This document shows, one piece after another, positions 1 to 12,103 of a stretch of DNA of 64,000 bases (positions are counted from its first letter, which is position 1; each line of letters begins with the position of its first letter). Both the position numbers and the translations under genes were made by a program. The notes beneath the pieces were generated by a model. The model was not told where the DNA came from. It saw nothing but the letters and a program-made list of their open reading frames with translations, and made no database searches. Origin of the DNA: Rhizoctonia solani (lineage: Eukaryota; Basidiomycota; Agaricomycetes; Cantharellales; Ceratobasidiaceae); the NCBI RefSeq assembly GCF_016906535.1, contig NC_057381.1, forward strand, positions 1,798,001 to 1,862,000. The letters run 5' to 3'.

Positions 1-103
1 ATCTAGAAATCCAACACTATTCGCATACAGCTCAATTAGCTGCTGATCTACCAAATGTTACTTCGGAGTCTCATACAGTTCTGAAATGTACTCACTTTAC
101 TTT

Positions 104-295
104 ACTGCTTGAGAGACATATACTTGTCCTTGGGCCGGTACAGCACAAAGGGGGGGGGGGAATACTGGTGCAACGAGTAAGGGATACAGCCAGGACCGGG
201 AGACGAAGAGAGATGGGGGATGAAGAGGCGGTACGCCGGACCGGAGTGCCGCCGGGGGCCACGCCACAGGTCGTATATGAGTAGAGGTGCGGCAC
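104..295 (-). repeat. Dispersed repeat R1, copy a (truncated)
   Basis: Read on the minus strand this stretch matches the inner and 3' parts of the R1 repeat also seen at 4690-5135, 50520-50965 and 62098-62552. The shared landmarks are a GGCGTGGCCCC core, a CGGCGTACCGCCTC block, a CTCTTCGTCTCC block and the end block CCCAAGG(A/C)C. This copy lacks the 5' hairpin and the GGTTTGGCCGCCCACCC segment. A run of ten G interrupts it. The two short reading frames across it are products of the repeat and not genes. Confidence 0.65.
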
Positions 296-1081
296 TATGG
301 CGTGATAAGATCTTGAAAATCAGTATATCAGTAAAAGACATCTTTTTTCAGTATAATTTGGCCTGAAAACTACAACGTCAGTATGCTTTCCTCAGTACGA
401 ATCAGACCAAGAGAGAATTGATATTTAAAGTTAGCATATATTGGCATTGATTTCAGTTTAAATACACATTCTTATTTTTAGTATTTTAACCTTGTACAGT
501 GGGGTAGGTGGAACTCACAGAAAAACGGGGAAACGAGTGTGATAGTGCCAGCAACAGTGAGCTTGTGCATACCAGAGAAAAAGCGCTAGCTAACAACAAC
601 TAATCTACGTCAGAATTAATACATGCATAGGCCGTACAACTAAAAGAAGCAGTGTCACAGTTCAGTTGGACCCTTTTTTGGTCGTACAGTTGGTTGTACT
701 GCTGGCGTTTCATCTATAGATGCACGTGTTGTCGAGCGGTTTGTCTTTGTTCGCATGTAGCTCCCCTTCGTCTTTGATAAGAAATATATTTTTAAAAAAA
801 TAGATGTACGTGTAAAATACCCCTAATGTATCCCGTCCTTTGAAACGGCCGAGCACAAACCAGGCCAAGGCCCTCCTGCACGTTTGATTGTCTTGTCGAC
901 CCATTGGCCATGAAGTTTGAACTTATTTTCTTGTATCCAATTCGTTACTCGGATCCGTGATCAGGGTTAGTTGCCCAAGGTGACAGAATTCTATAAAGCA
1001 GCACGAGGTTTGCAGCATGCATCATTTCTCTAATACATAGGCCAGGTCCCAGGGCGAACTTAGTTCTTCATTGAGTTCCGA
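296..1081. other. Intergenic, left flank of the first P450
   Basis: No gene is recognised. The stretch is AT-rich. From about 950 to 1080 it resembles the upstream region of the second P450 (5320-5412), including a shared AGCACGAGGTTTG block just before the start codon, so it belongs to the duplicated segment and probably holds the promoter. Confidence 0.4.
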
Positions 1082-3371
1082 ATGAGTACCCTCATCAATA
1101 TCTCACTATTCCTCTTCCCATTAGCTGCCTATTGGTACGTGCATAGGCTCATTAGAGCTGGATCTAATACCATATCGTGTCTGCCTGGACCTGTACGTGT
1201 TGTTTACCGACTAAACTCGGATGTCTAGTTGATCGCAACGATGCCCAGAATGGCGGACACTGGCTTTGGGGACATGAACTGGAAGCCCATCAAACCCCAT
1301 ATGAAGGGGCGTACACGAGATGGATGCATCTGTACGGCCTAACCTACAAGATTAAAGGGGCACTGTTTCACCCAGACATTGTGAGTTATAGGCCAATCAG
1401 ATGTTCATCGGGTCGATTCATCACATTGAGCCCTTCTAGCTTGTCATTGGTGACCAAGTTGCACTTCGTGATATACTTGGAAAGGACACTTATTCATACG
1501 GTCTGTGCTCTTCATGCTAGGTTGTTGTCCCTTACATATCCATTGTTCGAGTAGTCAAATCTCCGATAATCCGTGCCCTCATTGAACGTGTCATAGGAAG
1601 AGGTCTTGCCTGGGCAGAGGGTGATGTACATAAACGGCAGCGCCACGAACTTGCGCCTTTTTTTACGTAAGTGACCGAATGATTTGTGTGCTTTGGTGTT
1701 CATATAGCTTACCAGTTGGAGTTCCAGAGCTAAAGCAATTCGCAATATGTTTAATACGGTTAGCACCTGCACCAACATTGGCATTGAGAATCTTGAGTCG
1801 CACATCATCAACAATGCTAGTGATCCAAAACAGGGCCTGACGGTGGATATAATGGAGTCGACAGAGTCAATGACCCTAGATATTACTGGACGTTTTGTGC
1901 TCGACTACGATTTCGAGTCTGGAAAAGGTCCTTTGGCAAATTTCATTAAGCAGACTTGGAAGAAGCAATGTTCTGTTAACCTGCATTGGACGGCTGTACT
2001 TGTAAGTGCTCAAGGCGCAGTATCCCCATAGATATGCACGTCCGGTTTCAGGCACTCATGATATGCTAACATTAGTACACTTTCAGGGGCAAGTGATTAT
2101 TAGGGCACTACCTTTTATTGCCCATCTTCCGATACCAGCTCTGAAAGCTCAGCTAGCTGTCAAAAAGGTACTTCGGGATGTATCACAGGCAGTCGTCAGC
2201 CAAAATGTGAACGAAGGGCAGGACAAAGACCTGCTTACTGCCATGGGTAAGTTATGGCCTCTCAGTATTCGATTCATCACGCCTCAGACTTCCGTTTATG
2301 CTCTCAAAGTCCGATTATCCAACAAAGGTCAGATCCAAGGTGGCCAAAACGAACTCTACGACCAGGTATGTGATATGTACTTCACGAATTATAATTACCA
2401 ATCCGCTCACAACGAGTAACAAACCTGACTACTAGGTATCCACTATAGCGTTCACTAGTCAAGATACCACTGCAGGTACTCTCACGTTTGGATTACACCA
2501 GCTTGCCATACATCCCAGGTATCAGAGTCGCCTTCGAGATGAAATTGTTCAACTGGGCCGAGAACCAACATATGATGACCTGATGTCAGGAATGCCATGG
2601 CTCGATGCTATCACGATGGAGATGTGTGTCGCTTCTGCATTTTTGCCTTGTGGCGCAACCATTGATCCAATAACCAGTTTTCGTCTCCGCCCTGTTGGTG
2701 CGCACATGGAACGAGTGGCAGCTCAAGTAAGTCACATATGAAGGTATTCTATAACTACTGAATCTGTCAAGGATACTATACTGCGATTCGGGGACCCAGT
2801 TCAGACCTCCCATGGAGCCAAAATCTCGGAAATTGCGATCAAGGCAGGACAAGTGCGCATGTACTCCTATTTATATACGTAAATACGACTGACAGTATGT
2901 TTATGAATCTAGACTATCATCATACCTATCACGGCTATGAACCATCTAAAGTCTGTATGGGGCGATGATGCCGAAGAGCTAGACCCGGAAAGATGGTTCA
3001 GTCCTGCAAGGCTTAAGCATGTTGATAGGAAGTTTGGGTGGAATGGTATGCTGACTTTCTCGGATGGACCGCGTCACTGCATTGGGTATCGAATGGCTGT
3101 CCTCATATTCAAAGTAAGTGCACGGAGTTCATTTGGATTTTATAAATGCCAGCGTGAGTATCATGCTAATCGAACAATATTATCAATTCGGGAAAAGACG
3201 GCCCTGGCTGCATATATCCGCAAGTTTGAGTTCCACGATACCGGTGCAGTGATACATGCTCGCTATGTGGGAACGCTACAGCCGTATATTGCTAATGAAG
3301 AGGAGAAAGGAACGCAGATGCCACTTCGAGTAACCTTGGTGAATGATTTGGGAGATGACAAGGCGTATTGA
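1082..3371 (+). CDS. Cytochrome P450 monooxygenase, tandem copy 1
   Basis: Haem-thiolate monooxygenase, presumably ER-anchored; the substrate is unknown. A hydrophobic N-terminal segment (residues about 3-20) is followed by a proline hinge (CLPGP). About a dozen exons are joined by 45-85-base introns. Exon borders were set by comparison with the paralogue at 5413-7740, for example CLPGP|NGGHWLWGHE, FHPDI|LVIGDQ and APFFT|AKAIRN. The K-helix ExxR is EIFR, formed across an intron at about 2620-2666. The PERW motif and the haem loop FSDGPRHCIG (3057-3086) are intact. The I-helix reads TSQDTTAG, where the family normally has AGxDTT, so the first glycine is serine. No frameshift or stop was found. 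Tandem duplicate of the next P450. The family is certain; the subfamily cannot be named from sequence alone. Confidence 0.9.
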
Positions 3372-3537
3372 TGAAAGATATCCCCGCAGATATTCGTGTA
3401 GTATAATTAAAATGTAAACACCTACCTCATATGTGTTTGCTCATTCATTCATTGCTCGTGCCTGTACGGGTATGTAATCTCCAAACTCAAGACAGTCATA
3501 TACGTAGTTCAATCAGAATATTTATGGCAGACAAGCC

Positions 3538-3735
3538 ACAAGTATAGTCTACACTGACCAGCAGCCCATGTATTCACAAAATCCATAATCACACCACCAG
3601 CCAATCAAAAACATAAATTCTTAAGCATCGCATAACAACAGATTCGCCCCCCCTCGGGTACACTTCCTTCTTCCCCACCTCGACTGACTCCCCCGGATGC
3701 TGCCTCCCCTACTCTAACATCACCACTGAGCGCAG
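3538..3735 (-). pseudogene. Relic of the F-box/LRR gene 3' end
   Basis: This stretch matches 7930-8130, which holds the 3' flank and last coding bases of the F-box/LRR gene. Shared blocks include TCTACACTGACCAGCA, CATAACAACA and CCACCTCG. In the relic the stop codon position is altered and nothing upstream of it continues the LRR frame. It marks the far end of the segmental duplication that produced the two P450 genes. Confidence 0.6.
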
Positions 3736-4236
3736 CAGGGGTACGGAGGTTCCTCAACAAACAACCTCATGATATTCGGCCGGAAGCACACCGGAAACCG
3801 GTATGTGTCGCCGTTTCTAAACCTTCTCCGAATAATCGGTCAGAATCGTACTAAAAGAAGTCTATGTAATGGTCTGGGTCCAAAATTTCCGGGTGTTTGC
3901 ACAGATGCTTTTTGGTGCGCATATATTTATCATAAAGACTGTATCTTACGGAACCCCATGATGTTTGTCTCTTACATTGCATATATAAGCTATCATCGGT
4001 GTCCTCGCATTGTGTTCTGTATACCTGGTATCTATCCTTTCTTAGCCGTTTATTGAGATGTTGTAGGCAATGAAATCTCAATTTCCTAAGGTAAAAACTG
4101 GGGGGGATCTATGAGTTTCCCAAGGCCCATAGTTCTTTTCTCATACGTCCTAAACCGAGCCAACTAATAAGCTGAGGTCATTTGCACTCCAACTCCACTT
4201 TAAGGTTGGGACTCTAGTAAATAACCGTAATATACA
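3736..4236. other. Intergenic, no gene seen
   Basis: Nothing recognisable lies between the duplication relic and the inverted-repeat element. The overlapping short reading frames on both strands at 3769-4081 show no motif and look fortuitous. Confidence 0.4.
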
Positions 4237-4448
4237 CACGGTGAACCCCAAAAGTGCGGAAAATCCGCATGACGTCCAGATTTTGCCAGACATCCGCATC
4301 TAAAATAGCAGAATCCGCACCTCGACGACACACAGGGGTGAGTTGAGGATGCGGATTCATGGAAAAAATGGTCGGATTTTGCCAACACCCCGCATATAAC
4401 GCGCCATTTTTCACGTTCAGAAAATCCGCACTTTTGGGGTCCACCGTG
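4237..4448 (-). mobile_element. Non-autonomous inverted-repeat element (MITE), copy 1
   Basis: This is a 212-bp element with 24-base terminal inverted repeats starting CACGGTG(A/G)ACCCCAAAA; the two ends differ at one base. It is flanked by a direct ACA duplication (4234-4236 and 4449-4451). It has no coding capacity. The interior contains repeated TCCGCA/TGCGGA motifs. A diverged 210-bp copy lies at 39606-39815 in the opposite orientation with its own 3-bp flanking duplication. A 3-bp target duplication with a CAC-starting terminus suggests a CACTA-like transposase in trans; that assignment is inference. Confidence 0.85.
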
Positions 4449-4689
4449 ACATTTTGCTCCTTGGGATTCCAAGGGAAGATTTATTTTTGATCATATTGAG
4501 CCTGCTCCTTAGGGAGTTGCTCAGCCGCATATTATATAATCTCAAGGCTACGGCATCTTTTGGCACATTGATGTTCTCCGAATGAGCTCTCAAAAGCAAG
4601 TATTTTGACGGAGGCTATGTTAAAATACGTTTAAGGCAGTCTGGGGGGTTTCGATACATATTAACAAACCCGATTTGAAGCTACAGCAC

Positions 4690-5135
4690 GTTGCAACCGC
4701 TCTAGAGCAACTTGGCCTTGGGCTGGGACAGAGATTAGGTGATAGACGAGGGCGAAGGATATAAGGCAGACACAAACGACCGGGACCGGAGGACGAAGAG
4801 GGATGGGGGCAGGTGAGGCGGAATGCCGGACTGGGGTGCCACCGGGGCCGCGCCACCGAGCGAGCCGGGTGGGCGGCCAAACCAGGTCGAATGCAGTTAG
4901 TATAGGTGCGGGTGGGTGGAATTCACATAAAAAAGGGACAGGAATATGAAGGCGAAAATACTGCGAGCGCAATGGATGTGGTGCGTGGTGTGGAATGGGA
5001 ACTAACGCGGCATGACAAGCGCCGTGTCGTAATACGATTAAGCATATGCAAATATAGTACAAAGGTGAAGGGTGCTAAGCCCGGTCTGACCGGCCCAGTA
5101 TAAGTTTTGCGGCCTCCACAGGCTACGTCGCAAAA
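4690..5135 (-). repeat. Dispersed repeat R1, copy b (full length)
   Basis: A repeat of about 445 bp read on the minus strand. It starts with a hairpin, TTTTGCGACG...CGCAAAAC (near 5103-5135), followed by TTATACTGGGCC. It then carries a TTACGACACGGCGCTTG block, GGTTTGGCCGCCCACCC, a GC-rich core and the end block CCCAAGGCCAAG. The same order is found at 50520-50965 and 62098-62552. Open frames across it are shadows of the repeat. Confidence 0.75.
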
Positions 5136-5412
5136 CCCCACTTAGTACTTCGAGCAGGCAACTCCCTGCCCCTTATTCTAGCAGTACAATTCCAGGCTGA
5201 CGGTAGCGGAGGAGATTCCACTCGCTAACCTGATCATTGACTGCATTAATCCCCGAGAAGTCTGGTAGAAATCACTTAATCAAGTTCGATTTGATCCTGG
5301 GTAATACCGACGGTCAGGGATCACCGTGAGCCTGATGTCATCTTGCTGTTACTCATGACTTGTTATGTATATGTAGCAGAGCTTGGTAAAGTAGCACGAG
5401 GTTTGAACTAGC

Positions 5413-7740
5413 ATGAGTCTCCGCTATACAAATCAGATACTTCAGTTGATTGAACTGTATCTTGCTAGTTTCCTCATGACTACTACGGTTGGCATTCCGC
5501 TATTATTGCTCTTTCCGTTGGCCATATACTGGTTTGCCTATAGGTTTTTTAGACTCGGGTCTGGTCCCATCTCATATATTCCAGGACCTGTGAGACTTCC
5601 TGCCTTATATGCCCTCGCCTTTGATCGACTATGACTGTGTGCAGGATGGCGGACACTGGCTTTGGGGACACGAAATGATGGCTCACCAAACTCCATACGA
5701 AGGGGCGTATACTGAATGGATGAACCGGTACGGACCGGTTTACAAAATCAAAGGAGCACTGTTTCACCCAGACATTGTAAGTTATCGGAAGTTATTCGTG
5801 TTATCACTTTGTTAGATTGGGTGACCCTAGATTGTTATTGGAGACCAAGTTACAGTTCGCCACATACTTGGAAAGATGACTTACGCATATGGTCTGCAGT
5901 CTCCTTCGCAGTCTTTCGTACCAGTGAAACTTATTGTTTAAACAGTAAAATCGCCAATAATCCGCACCCTCACTGAACGCCTTGTTGGAAAAGGTCTTGT
6001 TTGGGCGGAAGGTAATTTACATAAGCGACAGAGACAAGAACTTGCACCTTTTTTCACGTGAGCACTTAAACTATCTATATGTGCCTCAATATTTGCAGCA
6101 CTTATCTATTGGAAACTCAGAGCTCAAGCAACTGGCAATATGTTCAATAATATTAGTGTTTGCGCGAGCATGGGTGCTGATAATCTTGAAGCACACATCA
6201 TCAATAATACTGGAAATCCCAAACAAGGTCTAACATTAGATATAGTGGACTGGACTGAGTCGATAACGCTAGACATTACCGGCCGCTTCGCGCTCAATTA
6301 TGACTTTGAATCTGGAAAGGGCCACGCTGCAAAATTTATCAAGCAGTCTTGGAAAAAACAATCTTCCACTAATCTGCATTGGACAGCAGTACTTGTAAGT
6401 ACTTAAAATGTCTAACCAACCGCTCACGTATGATCAATTTCAGCTACTTGCTGCATACTAACACGGTTACATCGTCCAGGGGCAAGTAGCTGTCCGGATG
6501 TTTCCCTTTATTGCTTATCTTCCGATACCAAGCCTGAAAGCTCAGTTGGCCGTCAAAAGAATACTTCAAGAGATCTCACAGATAATCGTAAACCAGAACG
6601 TGAGCGAGGGAAGAGAAGAAGATATGCTTACTACTATGGGTGTGCTATGTTTCCCTGAAGCTACTTTCGGTACCTTACACTTACTTGTCCCTCGTGCTTT
6701 TCAAGTCAAGTTATCTAATGAAGGTCAAATTGAAAGTACCAAGGATGAACTCTATGACCATGTGCGTATTTTATATTTAATAGACCACCAACGCCGAATG
6801 AGGAAGCAAATTGAATATTAGGTATGCACCATGATTATTGCTGGTCAGGATACCACTGCAAGTAGTCTCGCATTCAGCCTGCACCAGCTCGCTATGTACC
6901 CCGGATACCAGACTCGCCTTCGCGACGAAATCTTCCAACTAGGTCGTGAACCAACGTACGATGATCTTATGTCAGGAATGCCGTGGCTCGATGCCATTAT
7001 GATGGAGAGGTGATGCCAATATGATTTCCCTCCTTTGCGATGCGTTTGTTGATCCAAAGTCTAGTTTCCGTCATCGGCCTGTTGTTCCACACCTGGAACG
7101 AGTTGCAACCGAGGTGAATCTTACGCGGACTTATTCCATACATCACTGATCTTGTTTAGGACTCCGTACTGAGGTTTGGGGGTGCGATACAAGGGTCGGA
7201 TGGGAAGAAGATCACCGAGGTTTTGATCAAGGCAGGACAGGTGCGTACATGCCCGATAAATATATTAATAAACAAGTTCTACCATATGATTGCGCGTGTA
7301 GGCTATTATCATACCTGTCATGTCTATTAATCATATGAAGTCGGTCTGGGGTGACGATGCCGACGAATTTAAACCTGAAAGGTGGTTAGATCCCGCACGA
7401 CTCGAGCTCGTGAACAGGAAGTTTGGATGGAATGGCATACTGACTTTCTCAGATGGACCGCGTCAATGCATCGGATATAGGATGGCTGTTCTCACATTCA
7501 AGGTGAGTAGACCGAGCCCCTTTTGATTGCATACATACTATTAAGTATGATACTGATCTGACGCTCTTCCCAAAGACCACCCTAGCAACATACATTCGGA
7601 AGTTTGAGTTCCACGATACAGGCGCAGTTATGCATGCCCGATATGTAGGAACGATGCAATCCTATGTTGCAGGTGAAGAGGGCAAAGGAACACAGATGCC
7701 CCTTCGGGTAACCCTGGTCGATGATTCAGGGACCAACTAG
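5413..7740 (+). CDS. Cytochrome P450 monooxygenase, tandem copy 2
   Basis: Intact paralogue of the P450 at 1082-3371 with the same exon pattern. The start at 5413 gives an N-terminal membrane anchor (residues about 25-45) and a YIPGP hinge joined across an intron to DGGHWLWGHE. The I-helix is canonical, AGQDTTAS (6840-6863). The K-helix ExxR is ESFR, created by splicing at the TCTAG acceptor near 7064. The PERW motif and the haem loop FSDGPRQCIG (7447-7476) are present. The last exon ends with RVTLVDDSGTN. The gene converges on the F-box/LRR gene, with about 280 bases between stop codons. The I-helix of this copy is the conventional one, so it probably keeps the ancestral activity and copy 1 the derived one (inference). 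Substrate unknown. Confidence 0.92.
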
Positions 7741-8018
7741 GCGTAGTGAGGAATACCTTTTTCGCCGATATCTGTATTTGTATAACACAATTTGAAATTT
7801 GACTGAATTTATCACGCACCGCGTTGATTCCCTACCCATATCGTGACTGATGTCTGTTTCCCTCCATAATCCCCAATCGAAATGTTGAAATATTCATACA
7901 CGTAGTTCATTCAAAGATTCACTCAAAGCAAGAAGGTATAATCTACACTGACCAGCAACGCATATATCCACAACCCCCCGAATCATACTGCTGAACCAAA
8001 ACCACAAAGACATGAGGA

Positions 8019-11000
8019 TCACATAACAACACATCCGCCTCGCGTATCTCTCTCCCTTGCTCTCCACCTCGGCCCATTCCCCCGAATCCCACTCCCTCCG
8101 TTTCCACCATCCGTATTTCTCCTGTTGATACCTGGGACAGAGCTAATACGCCTTCGTTCGAGCGTCGCGTCCACGCCCTGCCAACTCCAGTACGTCTTGA
8201 GTACCACACGGCGCTCATCGCATTCGTCTTCTCCCTCTTCCCAGTCCCGTCCATCGACGTAGCCCATCCCGCGGCTCTCCCAATCACGAACCCCGCGACG
8301 AGGGCGGGTGGAAGTAGGCGGCGGCAGACCGGCGCGCGCAACATGTCTCGTATCCGTCGCTCCGATCTCAGCGCCGAGTAGACCGCGGGCCTGAGCGGCG
8401 CATACGAAAAACCGCACGACCCGATCGTCGATTTGCGTGCCGTCGACGGACAGGACTTTGAGTTTGGGGCAGGCGCGAATGAGCTGCGCGACGGCCTCCG
8501 ATGTGAGTTGTGTGCTGGCGCAGTGCGAGAGGGTGAGATGGGTGAGGGCATGTCCGGGGTGCGATTTGTCTGCCTTTAGAGCAATGTGTATCGATTCTTC
8601 GTCTAAATCTTCTTCTTGTTCATCCTCGACCTCCATGGGCGGAGTCAGAACCTCTAATACAGAATCTCCAACCAACGTCTCCTCTAGATCTAGTCTCTTT
8701 ATATCTTTACACGTCTTTAAGAGTTTGGCCATCCCGGGTTGCCCAATACCAGCAATACCAGAAACTTCGAGAATCTCAAGCCGAGGAACAGCGTAAGCGA
8801 GCGAGGCGAGTCCGACATCAGTAAGTCGGCGACAGTTGGAAAGGTTAAGGTGTCGAAGTGCGGTTCGACGGCGATAAAACGGCCCGGCGAGCGTAGGATC
8901 CAGTCCTGCCTCGCGGGCGGTAAGAACGACAAACTCGACTTGGGTTTCTTCGGTTTCATCTCTCCGGGCTTTGCTCTTTGCCCTCGTCCTCGTCCTTGCC
9001 CAACGTTCGATTTCGGCCACTTTGGCCTTTTCGATCTGGGCCGCGGTCGGTTGGATCTCGGCGTATGCAGCAATGGCAGAGTCGCTGACGCCCCATGCGC
9101 CGGCGAGGTTGAGGATCTCGAGGGTATGACCCAAGTTATCCCCCAGTCGCCTGAGTGACGTACTATCGACGTATGCATAGCCGGCCATGTTCAGATATTT
9201 CAGCTTCAACAAGCCGGTGTTGCGAATGTGGGGTCGAGCGATGCCGCAAATATGAGTTAGTGCCTCGGGTCCGAGGTTAGTACACCGGCTGATATCGAGG
9301 TGGGTGATTGATCGGCAATGGGAGGAAAGAATAGAACAAGCTTCGTCCGTGACAGCCTCGAGAGCTCGCATCTCGAGGTGAATCAAATTTGGGCTGGCTG
9401 AGAGGAGGGCATGAAGAGATTGAGAAGTGAGTTGGAAACAGGATGAGAGAATGAGACGGGTCAGGTTGGTGGTCTTGGAAGGAAGGTCGGGCAAGGTATC
9501 GTATCGTGTCAGGGAGAGAAGGGATCGGACCGGCAGAACACCTTCCTCATTGGATCTAGGTACCTCCACAGTCGAGACGCTCACCCATTGAACGACGCGT
9601 TCGACATGACCTGCATTGAAACGCGTGAACCCGCGCATGTCGAGGTTGGTGAGGCAAGGCCCGGCTGTTTGAATCAATCGCATGAGTCGTTCGTCCTGCT
9701 CCTCGAGGTCTGCGGGAGTTGGATGCATCTTGGCTTGTGCTCGAATAGAATGCGGAATCCAGTTCGCAAGGGACGGGACCCCTGGTCGAGGAGGAAGGAT
9801 CGACGCGTATTTGATCTGAGACCAGAACGAGCCATCGTACGCTAGTGAATACCAAGCCCGAGACACCTAGCGCCAGAGGACAAATAAGGCAAAACACACC
9901 ATGTCCGCTTAAATATCAACTCCCTTCTATTTTGGAAAAAAAATTAAACTCACCCGTGCCATGCCAATAATAGCTCTCAAACCCGCTGCCTCGCCAACCC
10001 ACTTGTTCTCTATGCTTCCCGCCTTGGTGGTGCTCCAAGCTTCGCCTTGGATGGCCCGCGCATGATCGTCAACATACGACCTTGCCAAATGAACCAAAAT
10101 CAACAAGTGCAGTTCGCGCGGGAGCGTACTGAAAGAACTCTGAGGGGGCGAGTCCACTTGGGCAGTATCAGAGGATCGAACCTAGTTCCAGATCAATCAT
10201 TTGTGTTCTTCAGAGGTGCGAATCAGAAAATGCGCACCAGCACATCTGAAGTATCTTCCCTGCTGGGCTCGTCAACGTCAGGCTTCTCCTTTTCTTCCTC
10301 CTCGTCTTCGAATCCAAACGTAAATCCAAAATAGTCGCTAGTGGGAACGGTGTCTGCTCGACCTCGTACCGGACGAGATACGACTTCTTGCTCGGCTTTT
10401 GGAATTGGGTCTGCTGCTGGCGGAGCGTCATCTTGTTGGGCTGTACTAGCGGTATCTTCGCCGCTGCTCCCGCTCGGACCACCTTCCCATGCCCCTGTAA
10501 CGCATACTCTGGCATTTCCTCCATTCCGACGGGCTACCGTACTTGAAGGCGTTAAAAACGGCGATGCCGGGGTACTGACTCCCGACGCAACCTCGGAGCT
10601 CAAGCCAGATCTGGATCTGGACCCATCTCGATCCTTTTTCCTACGTATAAGCGCGCTAAGCCCTTTCAGACTGAGCCTTCGTGCTAGACTTGGAGTTGGA
10701 GACGATGTTCCCGATATCGTTATCGATGGTTGGCGGGACATACTCTTGCGATGTGAATTCACTGCGTCTCGGAGCGAGCTAAACGATAAGCCTGACAAAG
10801 CGCGGGATCTGATTCTAGAGGGACGAGGAGTAACGTCGATTTCGGGTTCGGAAGAGTTGGAGGAGGAGGAGGATGGACCGAGAGGCATAATGGAGGGAAG
10901 ATCTCGAGTGGATTCATCCGCTGGCAGCATCGTGTTATTCGCCCTGGATCGACTTCTCGTGCCTGTAGACCCCACACCCGAGCCCGAGGGAGTTCCAAAA

Positions 11001-11479
11001 GTCGTATCAGGAGGCGTTTGGAATTCGTGTAAGCTCAAATCGCGAAAAGGGAGCTTTGGAGTAGGGATCGCCCGAGACTTTCCTTTCGTGTCGTGTCGAG
11101 GTGGGGCCATAGGCGCTTTACCTTTTTCCAGCCCCACGGCCGAATTCGAATCGATCGTGTCTTCTTCCTCACACTCAGAGTCCGAGTCGGGCCCCGTATC
11201 CGGTGCGAAAGATATGGGCGTAGGCGAAGTGGGAGGCGATGTCATATATGCCGTACTTGTTGGTGAATTGGGCGCTAGACTTGTCATATTCCCTCCCGTC
11301 GAAATTTGACTCGGCGAAGGTGACATTTGGACAGAGGATAGACGGGGCGAAGACACGGACATGGACACTGGTTTGTCCTGCACCGAAGATAGCCCAAGCT
11401 CAAACTCGATTTCATCGGCAAAATCGACAGCAAGGCCGATCGGGACGTCGAGCTCTGATGCGGAAGTGCTGAGATTCAT
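8019..11479 (-). CDS. F-box/LRR protein with long serine-rich N-terminus
   Basis: Likely substrate receptor of an SCF ubiquitin ligase. Three exons are inferred: 11479-10238, 10181-9954 and 9866-8019 (1,242, 228 and 1,848 nt), all in phase, giving 1,105 residues. Exon 1 encodes about 414 serine/proline-rich, low-complexity residues with basic patches (RRLSLKGLSALIRRKK) and an acidic end. Exon 2 holds the F-box core, LPRELHLLILVHLA. Exon 3 continues the F-box with SRAWYSLAYD and then AMN1-like leucine-rich repeats (for example LNLSNCRRLTDVGLASL). The F-box exon has no in-frame ATG after an upstream stop near 10184, so it must splice to something upstream. The 56-base intron GTGCGC...CTAG to the serine-rich frame is the only fit seen. 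A two-gene model is possible but less likely. The C-terminal end is duplicated as a relic at 3538-3735. Confidence 0.75.
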
Positions 11480-12103
11480 CGTCGTTGGGCTCGAGGGACT
11501 CAACGGCCCGACCAAGTGTATTTTAATCGCCTGGATGCGTGAGAGGGTGGTCAACTGAGCTGGGGCGTTTCTCCCACACCACCTCGCAAAGGGTTCCTCT
11601 GGTGGCTGTGCGCTCCGATCCTTTTTTAGTTCACGTGCCACTTTGTGCTCCACTTGATCGGCGCATTCGTCCACAATTGGTTGTGAAATCGGAAAGCTTA
11701 TTCCGCATATAGCTGCTTCTTTCGTCCCTCTTCCCTTGGAACCTAGTTCGTGCTATTTGTGGTGTTCCCGTCCATTGCTTCTTAATGAACGCTCACCAGG
11801 CGCAATATTGAGCTCATCAAACGTCAAGACTCGTATAATTTAGTTATGCCGACTTTCCTATCTTTAATGAACCAGTTACTTTGAACTCGCTGATAGAGCC
11901 GAGAACAATGTACCAAATTATACCCCAATAGATATACAGACATAACGATGAACATAACAATGCGTATCATGGAAATAACAAATGAGAAAAACCTACGGGT
12001 CTCAAGAGATAGCCAAGTGCTTTAAACAGTGTCTCTAGAACTAATATCTTAATTATCGACCAGTTCGTCATCTTAATAGCATATTGCCATGTCGCACTCA
12101 TTC
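11480..12103. other. Intergenic between two minus-strand genes
   Basis: Probably holds the promoter of the F-box/LRR gene, downstream of a long frame that extends to 11674 but has no ATG before 11479. It also holds the 3' flank of the next gene. No repeat or RNA gene is recognised. Confidence 0.35.

Noticed and set aside
4620..5141. Overlapping minus-strand frames of 72-133 codons
   Set aside because: Translations of repeat R1 copy b, not a gene.
8437..9178. Plus- and minus-strand frames of 119-153 codons
   Set aside because: Shadows of the LRR exon, which has clear leucine-rich repeats in its own frame.
10341..11309. 322-codon plus-strand frame
   Set aside because: Antisense shadow of the serine-rich exon 1 of the F-box/LRR gene; low-complexity codon pattern makes several frames open.
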